From: Haemophilus parainfluenzae
GTDB taxonomy: Bacteria > Pseudomonadota > Gammaproteobacteria > Enterobacterales > Pasteurellaceae
Length of the DNA stretch: 64,000 bases
Direction: 5' to 3'
NCBI RefSeq assembly: GCF_003252755.1
Contig: NZ_QEPT01000007.1
Location: forward strand, 1-64,000
Shown here piece after piece: positions 30,208 to 39,843 of the stretch; within the stretch, counting starts at the first letter, position 1; each line of letters begins with the position of its first letter. The position numbers and the translations under genes are program-made. The notes beneath the pieces were generated by a model. It was not told the origin of the DNA and did no database searches. It saw nothing but the letters and a program-made list of their open reading frames with translations.

Positions 30208-31042
30208 CACCACTCTCCCGATTAACTGAAGACAAAAGTGCAGGTGTTTTTGAGGATAAATCCACTAGCTTTAAATCGGTTTGCCACAGTGCATTACCTA
30301 AAGCGATGACAGGTAAATCTGTTTCGATGCGTTGCCAATTCTGAGGCAGTGATTCTATCGTGCGTGAATTCAATATATCTGGCGTTTGATACACATAAAC
30401 CTGTTCTATCTTTTCAGGAAAACGCTGGATAAATTGTTGATAAAGTTCAGATAAATCATGTTGAGATTGCAAAACTTGTCGTTGTTGTAAGCGTTCACAA
30501 ACGGCGAGACAACCTTGTTGATCTTGATATAAAAATAAAGTGTTAATCGGCTCTTGCCCTAAAATGACATAAAATGCGCGTAAAATACTGTGATTCAGTA
30601 AATCAAGTACGGTCAATTTTAGCGGCAAATATTTTGCTAATTCCGCTTTAGCGCTTTCTTGTCGAATCACCGTGATATCCAAACGAAAACCTTGTTTTAA
30701 TGGCGTGGTAAGATAATCAAACCATAATTCATCCAAAGGAATCGGTAATTCTTTTTGCAAAATAAAACGACATTGTTGTTCACATTCCTGGGCATTGAGT
30801 GTTTGTGGTAGAATGAGCGTTTTAGACCAAGTTAAGTGGGGAGAAATTGCGCCAACAAAACAGCATTGACTGCTTTTTTGTGGCAAATGAGGCAATAACT
30901 GGGAGAAAATATCTTTTTGTTGCGTATTTAAGCAAATTGATTGAACTTTGTGGAATTCATCTAGCCAAACAAAACAGAGGTTATCTTGTTGTTTACTCAC
31001 ACCAATTTGTTGTTTTTGCTGCTTTCTATTGGCAATTCCCAT
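30194..31042 (-). CDS. comA: competence protein ComA (PilM-like)
   Basis: First gene of the comABCDEF operon; cytoplasmic actin-like PilM relative that organises the pilus inner-membrane complex. 282 residues, shorter and less conserved than PilM of other bacteria, with no signal peptide or membrane segment. Gene order (A-F on one strand, overlapping ends) and divergence from mrcA support the assignment more than motifs do. Its promoter carries a CRP-S site that lies within the start of mrcA. Confidence 0.88.
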   Translation of the reverse strand: MGIANRKQQKQQIGVSKQQDNLCFVWLDEFHKVQSICLNTQQKDIFSQLLPHLPQKSSQCCFVGAISPHLTWSKTLILPQTLNAQECEQQCRFILQKELPIPLDELWFDYLTTPLKQGFRLDITVIRQESAKAELAKYLPLKLTVLDLLNHSILRAFYVILGQEPINTLFLYQDQQGCLAVCERLQQRQVLQSQHDLSELYQQFIQRFPEKIEQVYVYQTPDILNSRTIESLPQNWQRIETDLPVIALGNALWQTDLKLVDLSSKTPALLSSVNRESGDVKP

Positions 31043-31091
31043 ATTCTTTCCTATTCTTTAAGGGATTAATCTTTTATACTTAGCAGCCAAA

Positions 31092-31156
31092 ATCATAATT
31101 TTGATTTTTTGAATATTCATTAAACCAGAGAGAATTTTACGATGCGGATCGCAAAA
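31092..31156 (-). promoter_or_regulatory. comA operon promoter with CRP-S site across the mrcA start codon
   Basis: The 22-bp site at 31135-31156 has the core CGATGCGGATCGCAAAA and matches the CRP-S consensus except at two positions. On the minus strand a -10 TATGAT lies at 31097-31092, its first base 48.5 bp from the site centre, the same distance as at comM. The ATG of mrcA (31142-31144) is inside the site, so the operator sequence doubles as the first five codons of mrcA. Confidence 0.85.
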
Positions 31157-33754
31157 TTAATATTAAGTACCCTATTTACAATATGTATACTGGGATTAGT
31201 TGCCGGTGGTGTACTGTATTTTCACTTAAAATCCTCCTTACCATCGGTAGAAAGTCTAAAAACCGTTGAGTTGCAACAACCGATGCAAATCTATACGGCT
31301 GATGGCAAATTAATCGGTGAAGTCGGCGAACAACGCCGTATTCCTGTGAAATTAGAAAACGTCCCTCAGCGTCTGCAAGATGCCTTCTTAGCAACGGAAG
31401 ATAGCCGTTTTTATGACCATCACGGTTTAGACCCGGTCGGTATTGCTCGTGCGATTTTTGTTGCAGTCAACAATGGTGGTGCCTCTCAAGGGGCAAGTAC
31501 CATTACACAACAGCTTGCGCGTAACTTCTTTTTAACCCCAGAAAAAACCATTATTCGCAAAGCCCGCGAAGCGGTATTAGCCATTGAAATTGAAAATGCC
31601 TTAAGCAAACAAGAAATTTTAGAACTTTATTTGAATAAAATTTTCCTAGGGTATCGTTCTTACGGCGTCGCAGCCGCCGCTCAAACCTACTTTGGTAAAA
31701 ACTTAGATGAGTTAACGCTTTCTGAAATGGCCGTCATCGCAGGCTTACCAAAAGCACCTTCTACAATGAATCCACTGTATTCACCGAAACGTGCTGAAGA
31801 ACGTCGAAACGTTGTACTAAGCCGAATGCTTGATGAAAACAAAATCACCAAAGCGGAATATGATGCAGCCATTAAAGAGCCAATCGTCGCAAGTTATCAT
31901 GGAGCCAAATTTGAATTCCGTGCAGACTATGTGACTGAAATGGTTCGTCAAGAAATGGTGAAACGTTTTGGTGAGGAAGAGGCTTATACCAAAGGCTATA
32001 AAGTCTTCACGACAGTGCTTTCAAAAGATCAAGCGGAAGCACAAAAAGCCGTACGTAATAACTTGATCGATTATGATATGCGTCATGGCTGGCGTGGCGG
32101 TGCACCACTTTGGAAAAAAGGTGAAGCCCCATGGGATAATGAACTCATTGTTGCTTTCTTGAAAAAATTACCTGATTCAGAACCATTCATTCCAGCAGCA
32201 GTAACCGCATTGGGTAAAAATGGGGCAGAATTGCTCTTAGCGAATAATGAAACGATGACGCTTTCTTCTAACGCAATGCGTTGGGCTGGTAAATCACCGG
32301 TTAAAGTAGGCGAACAAATTTGGATTCGCAAACGTGATAACGGTGAATGGATTTTAGGTCAAATTCCGGCAGCTAACTCTGCATTAGTTTCATTAAACTC
32401 TGATAATGGAGCCATTGAAGCCATGGTGGGGGGGTTCAGTTACGAACAAAGTAAATTTAACCGTGCAACGCAATCTTTAGTGCAAGTAGGTTCTTCGATT
32501 AAACCATTTATCTATGCCGCTGCATTAGAAAAAGGTTTAACGCTTTCAAGCGTATTGCAAGATAGTCCTATCTCTATTCAAAAACCAGGACAACCTCTGT
32601 GGCAACCGAAAAACTCACCTGATCGTTATGATGGTCCAATGCGTTTACGTGTAGGTTTAGGTCAATCTAAAAATATGATTGCTATCCGAGCATTACAAAC
32701 TGCCGGCATTGATTTCACTGCTGATTTCTTACAACGTTTTGGATTCAAACGCGATCAATATTTTGCCAGTGAGGCGCTTGCATTAGGTGCTGCCTCTTTT
32801 ACACCGCTTGAAATGGCTCGTGCTTATGCAGTATTTGATAATGGTGGTTTCTTAATTGATCCTTATCTTATCGAAAAAATTCAAGATAGTACCGGTAAAG
32901 ATTTATTTATTGCGAACCCGAAAATTGCTTGTATCACCTGTAATGATATTCCTGTAATTTATGGTGAAACAAAGGATAAAATCGATGGTTTCAAAGATGT
33001 CGCAGAAGTAGCTAATCCAGATAATCTAAAATTAGCACAAGGTAATAACAACACAGATACAGAAGAAGGTGATCAGCAACCAGAAAATGTACCAGATTTA
33101 CCAGAAGTTCAAACATCAGCATTAAATGATGGATCTGTTGATTTGATGGCTGATGCGAAAGACAGTACCGCAAAGCAGGAATATGCGCCTCGCGTTATTA
33201 GTGGAGAATTAGCCTTCTTAATTCGTAGTGCATTAAATACTGCAATTTATGGTGAACAAGGTCTTGGTTGGAAAGGTACCAGCTGGCGTATTGCTCAAAG
33301 TATTAAGCGTAGCGATATTGGTGGTAAAACCGGTACCACCAATAGCGCGAAAGTTGCTTGGTATGCAGGTTTTGGTGCAAATTTAGTCACCACTACCTAT
33401 GTCGGCTTCGATGATAACAAACGCGTATTAGGTAAAGGGGAAGCAGGTGCAAAAACAGCAATGCCTGCTTGGGTAGCTTATATGAAAGCCGCACTTTCTG
33501 ATATACCTGAGCGTCAACTTGCACTTCCACCAAACATTATGGAAAAAACCATTGATAGTAACTCTGGTTTACTGTCTGAAGGTGGTGGGCGTAAAGAATA
33601 CTTCATCGTTGGTACCGAACCTAAACGTACTTATATTGCGGAAATGCAAGAACGTGGATATTATGTTCCACCAGAGTTACAACAACGTTTAAATGGCGGA
33701 ACTGGAAAAACCAAAGATGCAATTCCTGCAACGCAACCAGAAGAATTATTCTAG
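31142..33754 (+). CDS. mrcA: penicillin-binding protein 1A, bifunctional peptidoglycan synthase
   Basis: Inner-membrane, periplasm-facing enzyme that polymerises lipid II and cross-links peptidoglycan; also called ponA. N-terminal membrane anchor (about residues 5-28), GT51 glycosyltransferase domain with EDSRFYDHHGLD, and a transpeptidase domain with the SxxK motif at Ser451-Lys454, SKN and KTG at Lys729-Gly731. 870 residues. Divergent from the com operon; its first codons overlap the comA CRP-S site, so the N-terminal sequence MRIAKL is partly set by an operator. Confidence 0.96.
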   Translation: MRIAKLILSTLFTICILGLVAGGVLYFHLKSSLPSVESLKTVELQQPMQIYTADGKLIGEVGEQRRIPVKLENVPQRLQDAFLATEDSRFYDHHGLDPVGIARAIFVAVNNGGASQGASTITQQLARNFFLTPEKTIIRKAREAVLAIEIENALSKQEILELYLNKIFLGYRSYGVAAAAQTYFGKNLDELTLSEMAVIAGLPKAPSTMNPLYSPKRAEERRNVVLSRMLDENKITKAEYDAAIKEPIVASYHGAKFEFRADYVTEMVRQEMVKRFGEEEAYTKGYKVFTTVLSKDQAEAQKAVRNNLIDYDMRHGWRGGAPLWKKGEAPWDNELIVAFLKKLPDSEPFIPAAVTALGKNGAELLLANNETMTLSSNAMRWAGKSPVKVGEQIWIRKRDNGEWILGQIPAANSALVSLNSDNGAIEAMVGGFSYEQSKFNRATQSLVQVGSSIKPFIYAAALEKGLTLSSVLQDSPISIQKPGQPLWQPKNSPDRYDGPMRLRVGLGQSKNMIAIRALQTAGIDFTADFLQRFGFKRDQYFASEALALGAASFTPLEMARAYAVFDNGGFLIDPYLIEKIQDSTGKDLFIANPKIACITCNDIPVIYGETKDKIDGFKDVAEVANPDNLKLAQGNNNTDTEEGDQQPENVPDLPEVQTSALNDGSVDLMADAKDSTAKQEYAPRVISGELAFLIRSALNTAIYGEQGLGWKGTSWRIAQSIKRSDIGGKTGTTNSAKVAWYAGFGANLVTTTYVGFDDNKRVLGKGEAGAKTAMPAWVAYMKAALSDIPERQLALPPNIMEKTIDSNSGLLSEGGGRKEYFIVGTEPKRTYIAEMQERGYYVPPELQQRLNGGTGKTKDAIPATQPEELF

Positions 33755-33790
33755 TGCTGGTTTAAATAATAAAAAATATAGTTAATTTTA

Positions 33791-33824
33791 AATGCCTTTC
33801 CGATCTAAATTTGTGAAAGGCATT
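33791..33824. terminator. hairpin between mrcA and the thiamine operon end
   Basis: AATGCCTTTC (33791-33800) pairs with GAAAGGCATT (33815-33824) around a 14-base loop, followed by CTTTTA on the plus strand. It lies between convergent mrcA and the thiamine-operon transporter gene and probably ends both. Confidence 0.65.
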
Positions 33825-33878
33825 CTTTTATCCAAAATATTTTCCATGTTAGTGAAATCTTAAGTTTGATAAATTCAT

Positions 33879-35192
33879 CTAGAGCAGTTGCCTATCTCTT
33901 GTTTCCGTAATAAACCATAATCCAATTAAACTCAATACGGCATTTAAGGTTAAGTAAATTCCAACACCTTTTAAGCCATAATTAGCATTCAATGGTAATG
34001 CAATAATTGCTGCTACACTGGCACCAAATAATCCTGCAATATTGTAGGTTAAGGATGCTCCGGAATAACGAGCGTGTGTAGGAAATAATTCTGGTAAGAA
34101 ACTTGCAAGTGGTCCATAACCCATACCAATTAATCCCATTCCAATGATTAAGAACCAAAACAAACTCAAAGTTGTTCCATTTTCTAGAAAATACGGTAAG
34201 ACTAAACCAAAAAGAGCAACGCCAACAGTCGTCCAAATTAACCAAATTCTTCGTCCAACTTTATCTATATATTTGCCCGAAATTGTAATGGTAATGGCGA
34301 GTGAAACGGCGCTAGGCATTAATAAAGCAGTAAAAATTTGTGGTGAAAAACCTAATCCCATTGCATAACCGGCTTCCGATACGGTAGGGGCAGATTTTGC
34401 ATAAATTTGGCTGAAAGCGATCATAATATAAAAGAGCACATAGCCTGCAATGCAGATCGACATACCTAAGAAGAATGGTTTGAAATGAGTAACGATCACT
34501 TCCATCATCGGTAAAGCTTTAGGTTTAGACTTGTTAAATGCTGCAATAAATATTGGTGCTTCAGTAAGTTTTAATCGAACATACAACCCAATGGCAACTA
34601 ATACAAAAGAGAAAAGAAATGGAATTCGCCATGCCCAGTCAGTCATTGCAGCTTGTCCAAAAAGCGCGATAATGAGTAAAAAGCCACCATTGGCGAGTAG
34701 TAATCCTAGAGGCGCGCCTAATTGTGGAAAAGTGCCATACCAACCACGTTTTCCTTCTGGCGCATTTTCGATTGCCACTAATGCTGCGCCGCCCCATTCG
34801 CCTCCCAAACCAATGCCTTGCCCGATGCGGCATAAGCAAAGTAAGATCGTAGCCCATATTCCGATACTCTCGTAAGTCGGTAATAAGCCGATCACTACAG
34901 TTGAGATTCCCATTACTAAGAGGCTCATAACAAAGGTATTTTTTCTTCCGAAGCGATCGCCAAAATGTCCGAATAATACCGCCCCCAGAGGACGAGCAAT
35001 AAAAGTCAGTGCTAGTGTAGAAAGGGCAGCAATTTGTCCTGAAAGAGGATCTGAAGCGTGGAAAAATTGATGATTGAAAATCAATACGGCAGCCATTGCG
35101 TAAATGTAGTTATCAAAATATTCAATCGCCGTGCCAATCATTGTTGCCATTGCTACTCGTTTTAAGCTATTTGGATTATTGGTTGCTTGCAT
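33879..35192 (-). CDS. MFS transporter, metabolite:H+ symporter family, in the thiamine operon
   Basis: Twelve-helix major facilitator of the MHS type (GTAIEYFDNYIYA at the N-terminus and the loop GHFGDRFGRKNT between helices 2 and 3). 437 residues. The substrate cannot be read from sequence, but it overlaps thiE by 17 bases and lies last in a TPP-riboswitch operon, so uptake of thiamine or a precursor is the likely role. A similar gene accompanies thiMDE in H. influenzae, as I recall. Confidence 0.8.
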   Translation of the reverse strand: MQATNNPNSLKRVAMATMIGTAIEYFDNYIYAMAAVLIFNHQFFHASDPLSGQIAALSTLALTFIARPLGAVLFGHFGDRFGRKNTFVMSLLVMGISTVVIGLLPTYESIGIWATILLCLCRIGQGIGLGGEWGGAALVAIENAPEGKRGWYGTFPQLGAPLGLLLANGGFLLIIALFGQAAMTDWAWRIPFLFSFVLVAIGLYVRLKLTEAPIFIAAFNKSKPKALPMMEVIVTHFKPFFLGMSICIAGYVLFYIMIAFSQIYAKSAPTVSEAGYAMGLGFSPQIFTALLMPSAVSLAITITISGKYIDKVGRRIWLIWTTVGVALFGLVLPYFLENGTTLSLFWFLIIGMGLIGMGYGPLASFLPELFPTHARYSGASLTYNIAGLFGASVAAIIALPLNANYGLKGVGIYLTLNAVLSLIGLWFITETRDRQLL

Positions 35193-35856
35193 TACTTTCT
35201 TCCTTTAGGGCTTGAGTTGCTACTTTTATATCATTCGCTTGAGTTATAGCCGTGATAACTGCAACACCATCAGCGCCGTATTTCCGTAAGGTTTTTACAT
35301 GTTCTCGTTTTACGCCACCGATAGCCACAAGTGGTTTGGTGATTCCTGCTTCTCTCAATGTTTGAATGAATGCCATTCCAAGTGTTGGTTTAGGATTCTC
35401 TTTTGACTGAGTCGGAAAAATTGGACCAATACCGAAATAATCAATTTCAGATAATTCTTCTCCAATTTTTGCTTCATCTAAACGGTTAACAGACCAACCA
35501 ATAATCAATGGTTTATGAGCCCTTGCTCTAACTATTGTTACAGGAGTATCACTTTGCCCAACATGAACTCCATCCGCTTCAATTTCTAATGCCAAATCAA
35601 CGTTATCATCAACAATAAATGGCACATCATATTGACGGCACAAGTCTCTGCACTTAATGGATAAGGCTCGTTGTTCTGCTGGAGAATTTTCTAATGAGAA
35701 TTTGCCTTTATCGCGAAATTGAAAACAGGTAATGCCTCCTTCTAAAGCTTGTCTAAGAACAGAAAGCAAGTTATCTGCTGGATTATCACCTAAATGTCGG
35801 CAATCTTGTGTGCCTGCTACAAAATAGAGCGGTAAAATTTCTTGAATATTTTTCAT
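35176..35856 (-). CDS. thiE: thiamine-phosphate synthase
   Basis: Joins HMP-pyrophosphate and thiazole phosphate to give thiamine phosphate; cytoplasmic TIM barrel. Motifs FQFRDKGKFS (substrate-binding Arg/Lys), VDDNVDLALEIEADGVHVGQSD and GIGPIFPTQSKENPKP are those of ThiE. 226 residues. Between thiD (10-base gap) and the transporter (overlap) in the thiamine salvage operon. Confidence 0.96.
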   Translation of the reverse strand: MKNIQEILPLYFVAGTQDCRHLGDNPADNLLSVLRQALEGGITCFQFRDKGKFSLENSPAEQRALSIKCRDLCRQYDVPFIVDDNVDLALEIEADGVHVGQSDTPVTIVRARAHKPLIIGWSVNRLDEAKIGEELSEIDYFGIGPIFPTQSKENPKPTLGMAFIQTLREAGITKPLVAIGGVKREHVKTLRKYGADGVAVITAITQANDIKVATQALKEESNASNQ

Positions 35857-35866
35857 CTTTCAATCC

Positions 35867-36676
35867 TTAAATATGACTGTAAGCCCAATGATTTGTTGGT
35901 CCATGTCCATGACCAATATTCAATGGGTGAGATATGGCTGCGGTGATAAAATCTTTAGCAGTTTTCACCGCACTTTTTAATGGTGCGCCTTTGGCTAATT
36001 CAGCTGTTAAGCAGGCTGAAAAAGTACAGCCTGTGCCGTGAGTATGTGGTGTATCGAAACGCGGGCTTTCTAAAACAAAATGTTCACCATTTTGTAAAAG
36101 GATCCAATCTTTGCATTGCAAACTTTGTGAATTGAGCGAATGTCCGCCTTTAATAATCACATTCTTTGCGCCCTGTTTTTGCAAGTCTAACGCGGCTTGT
36201 TGAATGCTGGCTGTATTAGAAATTTTGATGCCTGTTAAAGCTTCTGTTTCAGGAATATTAGGTGTAATCACGTCGGCTAGTGGTAATAAATGTTTGATTA
36301 ATGCGGAAACTGCTTGTTGTTGCAATAAAGGCGCCCCACCTTTCGCAATCATCACGGGATCAACCACTAATGTGCCAAATGGGCGATAACTTAAAAAATC
36401 AGCAACACATTCAATAATATCTGCTGTACCAAGCATACCAATTTTGGCACTTGTAATCTGAAAGTCATTTTTTACCGCTTTCAGCTGCGCTTGAATCGAG
36501 TTCAAGGGAATCGGGTGGATATCAAATACGCCAAATGTGTTTTGTGCAGTGACCGCAGTAATCACTGAAGTGCCAAAAACACCCTGCATTTGAAAGGTTT
36601 TGAGATCGGCTTGAATTCCAGCACCACCGCCACTGTCAGAACCTGCAATAGTCAATACTTGTGCAATGTTAGACAT
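35867..36676 (-). CDS. thiD: hydroxymethylpyrimidine/phosphomethylpyrimidine kinase
   Basis: Phosphorylates HMP and HMP-phosphate to HMP-pyrophosphate. Ribokinase-type fold with [17 protein letters not shown] near the N-terminus and the anion hole [13 protein letters not shown] near residue 210-222. 269 residues. Its start overlaps the end of thiM by eight bases. One uptake signal inside (35967-35975). Confidence 0.96.
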   Translation of the reverse strand: MSNIAQVLTIAGSDSGGGAGIQADLKTFQMQGVFGTSVITAVTAQNTFGVFDIHPIPLNSIQAQLKAVKNDFQITSAKIGMLGTADIIECVADFLSYRPFGTLVVDPVMIAKGGAPLLQQQAVSALIKHLLPLADVITPNIPETEALTGIKISNTASIQQAALDLQKQGAKNVIIKGGHSLNSQSLQCKDWILLQNGEHFVLESPRFDTPHTHGTGCTFSACLTAELAKGAPLKSAVKTAKDFITAAISHPLNIGHGHGPTNHWAYSHI

Positions 36677-37463
36677 ATTTCACCTCCGCATTTTGTTCTA
36701 TTACATCAGGCGTCAAGGTAGCTAATTCATCAAGTAGACGAATTTGGAACTGCCCGACTTGTGTGGTTAGTTTTTTAGCCGCAATCTCTCCTGCAATGGT
36801 GTAAGCGGCACAGGCTTCGATTATTGCTGAAAAGTGTTTGCCTTCATCGACGGCTAAAAATGCTGCGCATACTGCACTTAATAAACAACCCGATGCGGTG
36901 ACTTTGGGAAATAGCGGCGTACCGTTATGTATTGTGGCAGTTTGTTGTCCATCGCTGATAATATCGACCTCACCACTAATTAACACCGTACAGTCATAGC
37001 ATAGTGCAACACGTTGAGCGGCTTCTTGTAGATTCGTTTTCCCTTGCCCCGCATCCACGCCTTTTGCTTGCCAATCTGCACCTGCAATCGCCGCAAGTTC
37101 GCCGGCGTTACCTCGAATTAGAGCAAATTTTACTTCCGCCAATAACTGACGGACTGTTTCTTGTCGGTAACGAGTGACACCCACTCCAACTGGGTCAAGC
37201 ACGACAGGAATGCCTATTGAATTAGCCATTTTTCCCGCTAGTAACATAGCATCTCGTTCTTTACCTATGAGAGTACCGATATTAATGACTAATGCTTGGC
37301 TGATTTTCGGTATTTCAATCATTTCTTCAATATTAGCAGACATCAATGGCGATGCGCCTAAAGCGAGCAAACCATTGGCGCTAAAATTTGCCGCAACAAT
37401 ATTGGTAATATTATGAATCAACGGATTCTGTTCACGAATTTTTGACAAATAAACTGATTTCAT
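36669..37463 (-). CDS. thiM: hydroxyethylthiazole kinase
   Basis: Phosphorylates salvaged thiazole alcohol. Contains [23 protein letters not shown] at residues 15-37 (given by position), [14 protein letters not shown] near 115 and the catalytic Cys region [12 protein letters not shown] near 195. 264 residues. In the thiamine salvage operon between tenA and thiD. Confidence 0.95.
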   Translation of the reverse strand: MKSVYLSKIREQNPLIHNITNIVAANFSANGLLALGASPLMSANIEEMIEIPKISQALVINIGTLIGKERDAMLLAGKMANSIGIPVVLDPVGVGVTRYRQETVRQLLAEVKFALIRGNAGELAAIAGADWQAKGVDAGQGKTNLQEAAQRVALCYDCTVLISGEVDIISDGQQTATIHNGTPLFPKVTASGCLLSAVCAAFLAVDEGKHFSAIIEACAAYTIAGEIAAKKLTTQVGQFQIRLLDELATLTPDVIEQNAEVKYV

Positions 37464-37478
37464 TTTACACCTTCATTT

Positions 37479-38129
37479 TTATGCTAAATCCAATCCCATT
37501 TGCCAAAATCCAATTTCCATTCGAGTGGCTGTGGTAAAAATCTGTTGGATATTAACGAGTTGAGAATCATTAAGTGGCTTACAAAGTGCGGTAAGAAAAT
37601 CAACAGTTTCTTGTGCAGCTTGTTGATATTCTGGTGCAGAGTATGTGTCAATCCACCCTTGATAAGGATTGCTTGGTTGTTTTGGATAATTTTCTATAAT
37701 GTAGCGGGCAACGTGTGCGTAACCTAAAGCACAAGGCGTCACGGCGGCATATAGTTCTGGTAAGCCGCCAGTCATTCCACAATCAAGTAAGTAACGTGTA
37801 TAGGCAATGCATGCCGCACTTTCGGGTGTTTGGAATATTTCCTGTTCACTAACTTCCCATTGCCGGCAGTAATCCAAATGTAATTGGATTTCTTGGCAAA
37901 GAATGTCGAGCGTTTTACGCGGCATGTCCATTTCGGCAAAATTTCTTGCCTTGAACACGCCCAAAGCAAAAGCACGGCTGTAATGGAAAAGATAGATGTA
38001 ATCTTGTTTTAAATAGTGTTGAAAACAAGCTTTTGGCAAGGTGCCTTTTGCAAGTTGTTGCACAAATTCATGCTCAACATATTGCTTCCAATAAGGTTGC
38101 GCTTGCTGAATTAGTTGGTTGATCATCAT
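37479..38129 (-). CDS. tenA: aminopyrimidine aminohydrolase TenA
   Basis: Thiaminase II-family enzyme that hydrolyses aminomethyl-aminopyrimidine, a thiamine breakdown product, to HMP for reuse. All-helical fold; the catalytic Cys is in AAVTPCALGYAHV (Cys133), and a conserved Glu is near the end (TRMEIGFWQMGLDLA). 216 residues. Six bases after thiY, consistent with ThiXYZ importing the pyrimidine that TenA processes. Confidence 0.95.
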   Translation of the reverse strand: MMINQLIQQAQPYWKQYVEHEFVQQLAKGTLPKACFQHYLKQDYIYLFHYSRAFALGVFKARNFAEMDMPRKTLDILCQEIQLHLDYCRQWEVSEQEIFQTPESAACIAYTRYLLDCGMTGGLPELYAAVTPCALGYAHVARYIIENYPKQPSNPYQGWIDTYSAPEYQQAAQETVDFLTALCKPLNDSQLVNIQQIFTTATRMEIGFWQMGLDLA

Positions 38130-38135
38130 TTTCCC

Positions 38136-39080
38136 TTACTGTAATTCAACAGCATAATCTTTCAATTCAAGTGCTTTTGGAATCAAGCCTTTTTGATGCA
38201 TAAATTTCCCCATTTGTTGATAACGTTTGACATCCAATTGACGGGGTTTTGTTGCTAATAAAGGTAGGGTATCTTTCCACGCTAATTGATTTAATTCTGT
38301 ATTGAGTTCTTTTGACTTATAGCTCACAAATGCTTGCCATGCGTCATTTGGGTTGTTTTGTAGGTAGGTTGTAGCTTGTTCAAGTGCGGTCAAAAAATCG
38401 GAAAGTTTTTTAGAAGCAAGACTGTTTTTGTTAGCCACTACAATCAATTCATCATAAGCCGGCACACCATATTCTTCAGGGAAAAATGCTACACCTTCTT
38501 GTTTTTCTAAATAGATTTGATTGAGTTCAAAATTGCGGAAAGCCCCGATGACCGCATCGACTTGTCCTGTTAAAAGAGAAGGGGAAAGCGACCAATTCAC
38601 GTTTACTAATTTTACGTCTTGATTACTGAGTCCAATAGAGCGAAGCATCGTGTCAAGTAACACGTCTTCAAAACCACTAACTGAATAGCCCACTTTTTTT
38701 CCTTTCAGGTCGGCAAGTGTTTTGATGTTGCTATTTTTAAGCACCACAACACTATTTAATGGACTAGAAATGAGTGAACCTACTCGAACTAAAGGTAATC
38801 CTTCTGCAACTTGTTGATAAAGTTGAGGTTGATAATTAATGGCTAAATCCACTTTTTCTGCAGCAACCAATTTAGGCGGTAACGATGGATCAGCCGGTTC
38901 GATAATTTCGACCTCTAAGTTATTTTTTTCAAAAAAGCCTTTTTGTTGAGCAACGATGATTGCTGCGTGGTCAGGATTCACATACCAATCAAGCATTAAG
39001 CTGATTTTCTCTTTTGCTAAGCTGGTAAAACTGGCGGTGAGTCCAATTAAAAGACTGAAATAACGGATGATTTTCTTCAT
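38136..39080 (-). CDS. thiY: pyrimidine precursor ABC importer, binding protein ThiY
   Basis: Periplasmic NMT1/THI5-like binding protein for formylaminopyrimidine or HMP. Signal peptide of about 22 residues (cleavage near SLA-KE), then KISLMLDWYVNPDHAAIIVA at the start of the NMT1 domain. 314 residues. Lies between thiX and tenA. Uptake signal inside (38382-38390). Confidence 0.93.
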   Translation of the reverse strand: MKKIIRYFSLLIGLTASFTSLAKEKISLMLDWYVNPDHAAIIVAQQKGFFEKNNLEVEIIEPADPSLPPKLVAAEKVDLAINYQPQLYQQVAEGLPLVRVGSLISSPLNSVVVLKNSNIKTLADLKGKKVGYSVSGFEDVLLDTMLRSIGLSNQDVKLVNVNWSLSPSLLTGQVDAVIGAFRNFELNQIYLEKQEGVAFFPEEYGVPAYDELIVVANKNSLASKKLSDFLTALEQATTYLQNNPNDAWQAFVSYKSKELNTELNQLAWKDTLPLLATKPRQLDVKRYQQMGKFMHQKGLIPKALELKDYAVELQ

Positions 39081-39105
39081 TTTTGTCTCCTTGTGTCATG
39101 AAGAG

Positions 39106-39843
39106 TTAAACGTGCCAAATAAAACGGCGTAGTAGCCAATCAATGCTGAAATATAAACAAAGCGAAATTGCCACTAATATCAGCAATGAGGCAAACATTA
39201 AATCTACCTGCATACGGGCGTTGGCGTGGATCATTAAATAGCCAAGCCCTTCTGATGACCCCACCCATTCTCCGATTACAGCGCCAATTGGGGCAACTGA
39301 AACGGCAATACGAAAGCCCGATGCAAATGCAGGCAATGCAGCAGGTAATCGCACTTTGAGTAATAAACGCAAAGGGGAAGGTTTTAACGTTTTGGCGAGG
39401 TCGAGCCAAGCTTGAGGTGTATTGCGTAATCCATCGTAACAAGCTGCTGTTACAGGAAAATAGATGATGAATATGGCCATCAGAATTTTTGATGGCATGC
39501 CATAACCCAGCCAAAGTACGAGTATTGGGGCGATAGCAAAAACAGGAATTGCTTGAGAAATCACTAAAACGGGTAACAGTAATGATGATGTTTTAGGTGA
39601 AAAAGAGAGTAACAGGGCTGATGACAATCCGAAAATAAAACCCAGTAGTAATCCTAAGCCAATTTCAATTAAGGTAATTTGTGTATGCAGCCAAAGTAGT
39701 TCTATATGGGAAGTCAATTGCAGCCATACAGCTTGCGGAGAAGGAAATATGTAATGGGGAAAATCACCAAATACGCTAATAAGTTGCCAGAGACACAGCA
39801 ATATAATTCCAATAAAGAGCGGTTTAAGAAGGCTAAGTTTCAT
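39106..39843 (-). CDS. thiX: pyrimidine precursor ABC importer, permease ThiX
   Basis: Inner-membrane permease of the ThiXYZ importer. The start is the ATG at 39843 (MKLSLLKPLFIGI), which overlaps the thiZ stop as ATGA; the longer open frame runs back into thiZ. Six hydrophobic segments are expected, and the EAA loop (LAKTLKPSPLRLLLKVRLPA, about 150-170) docks ThiZ. 245 residues. Confidence 0.92.
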   Translation of the reverse strand: MKLSLLKPLFIGIILLCLWQLISVFGDFPHYIFPSPQAVWLQLTSHIELLWLHTQITLIEIGLGLLLGFIFGLSSALLLSFSPKTSSLLLPVLVISQAIPVFAIAPILVLWLGYGMPSKILMAIFIIYFPVTAACYDGLRNTPQAWLDLAKTLKPSPLRLLLKVRLPAALPAFASGFRIAVSVAPIGAVIGEWVGSSEGLGYLMIHANARMQVDLMFASLLILVAISLCLYFSIDWLLRRFIWHV

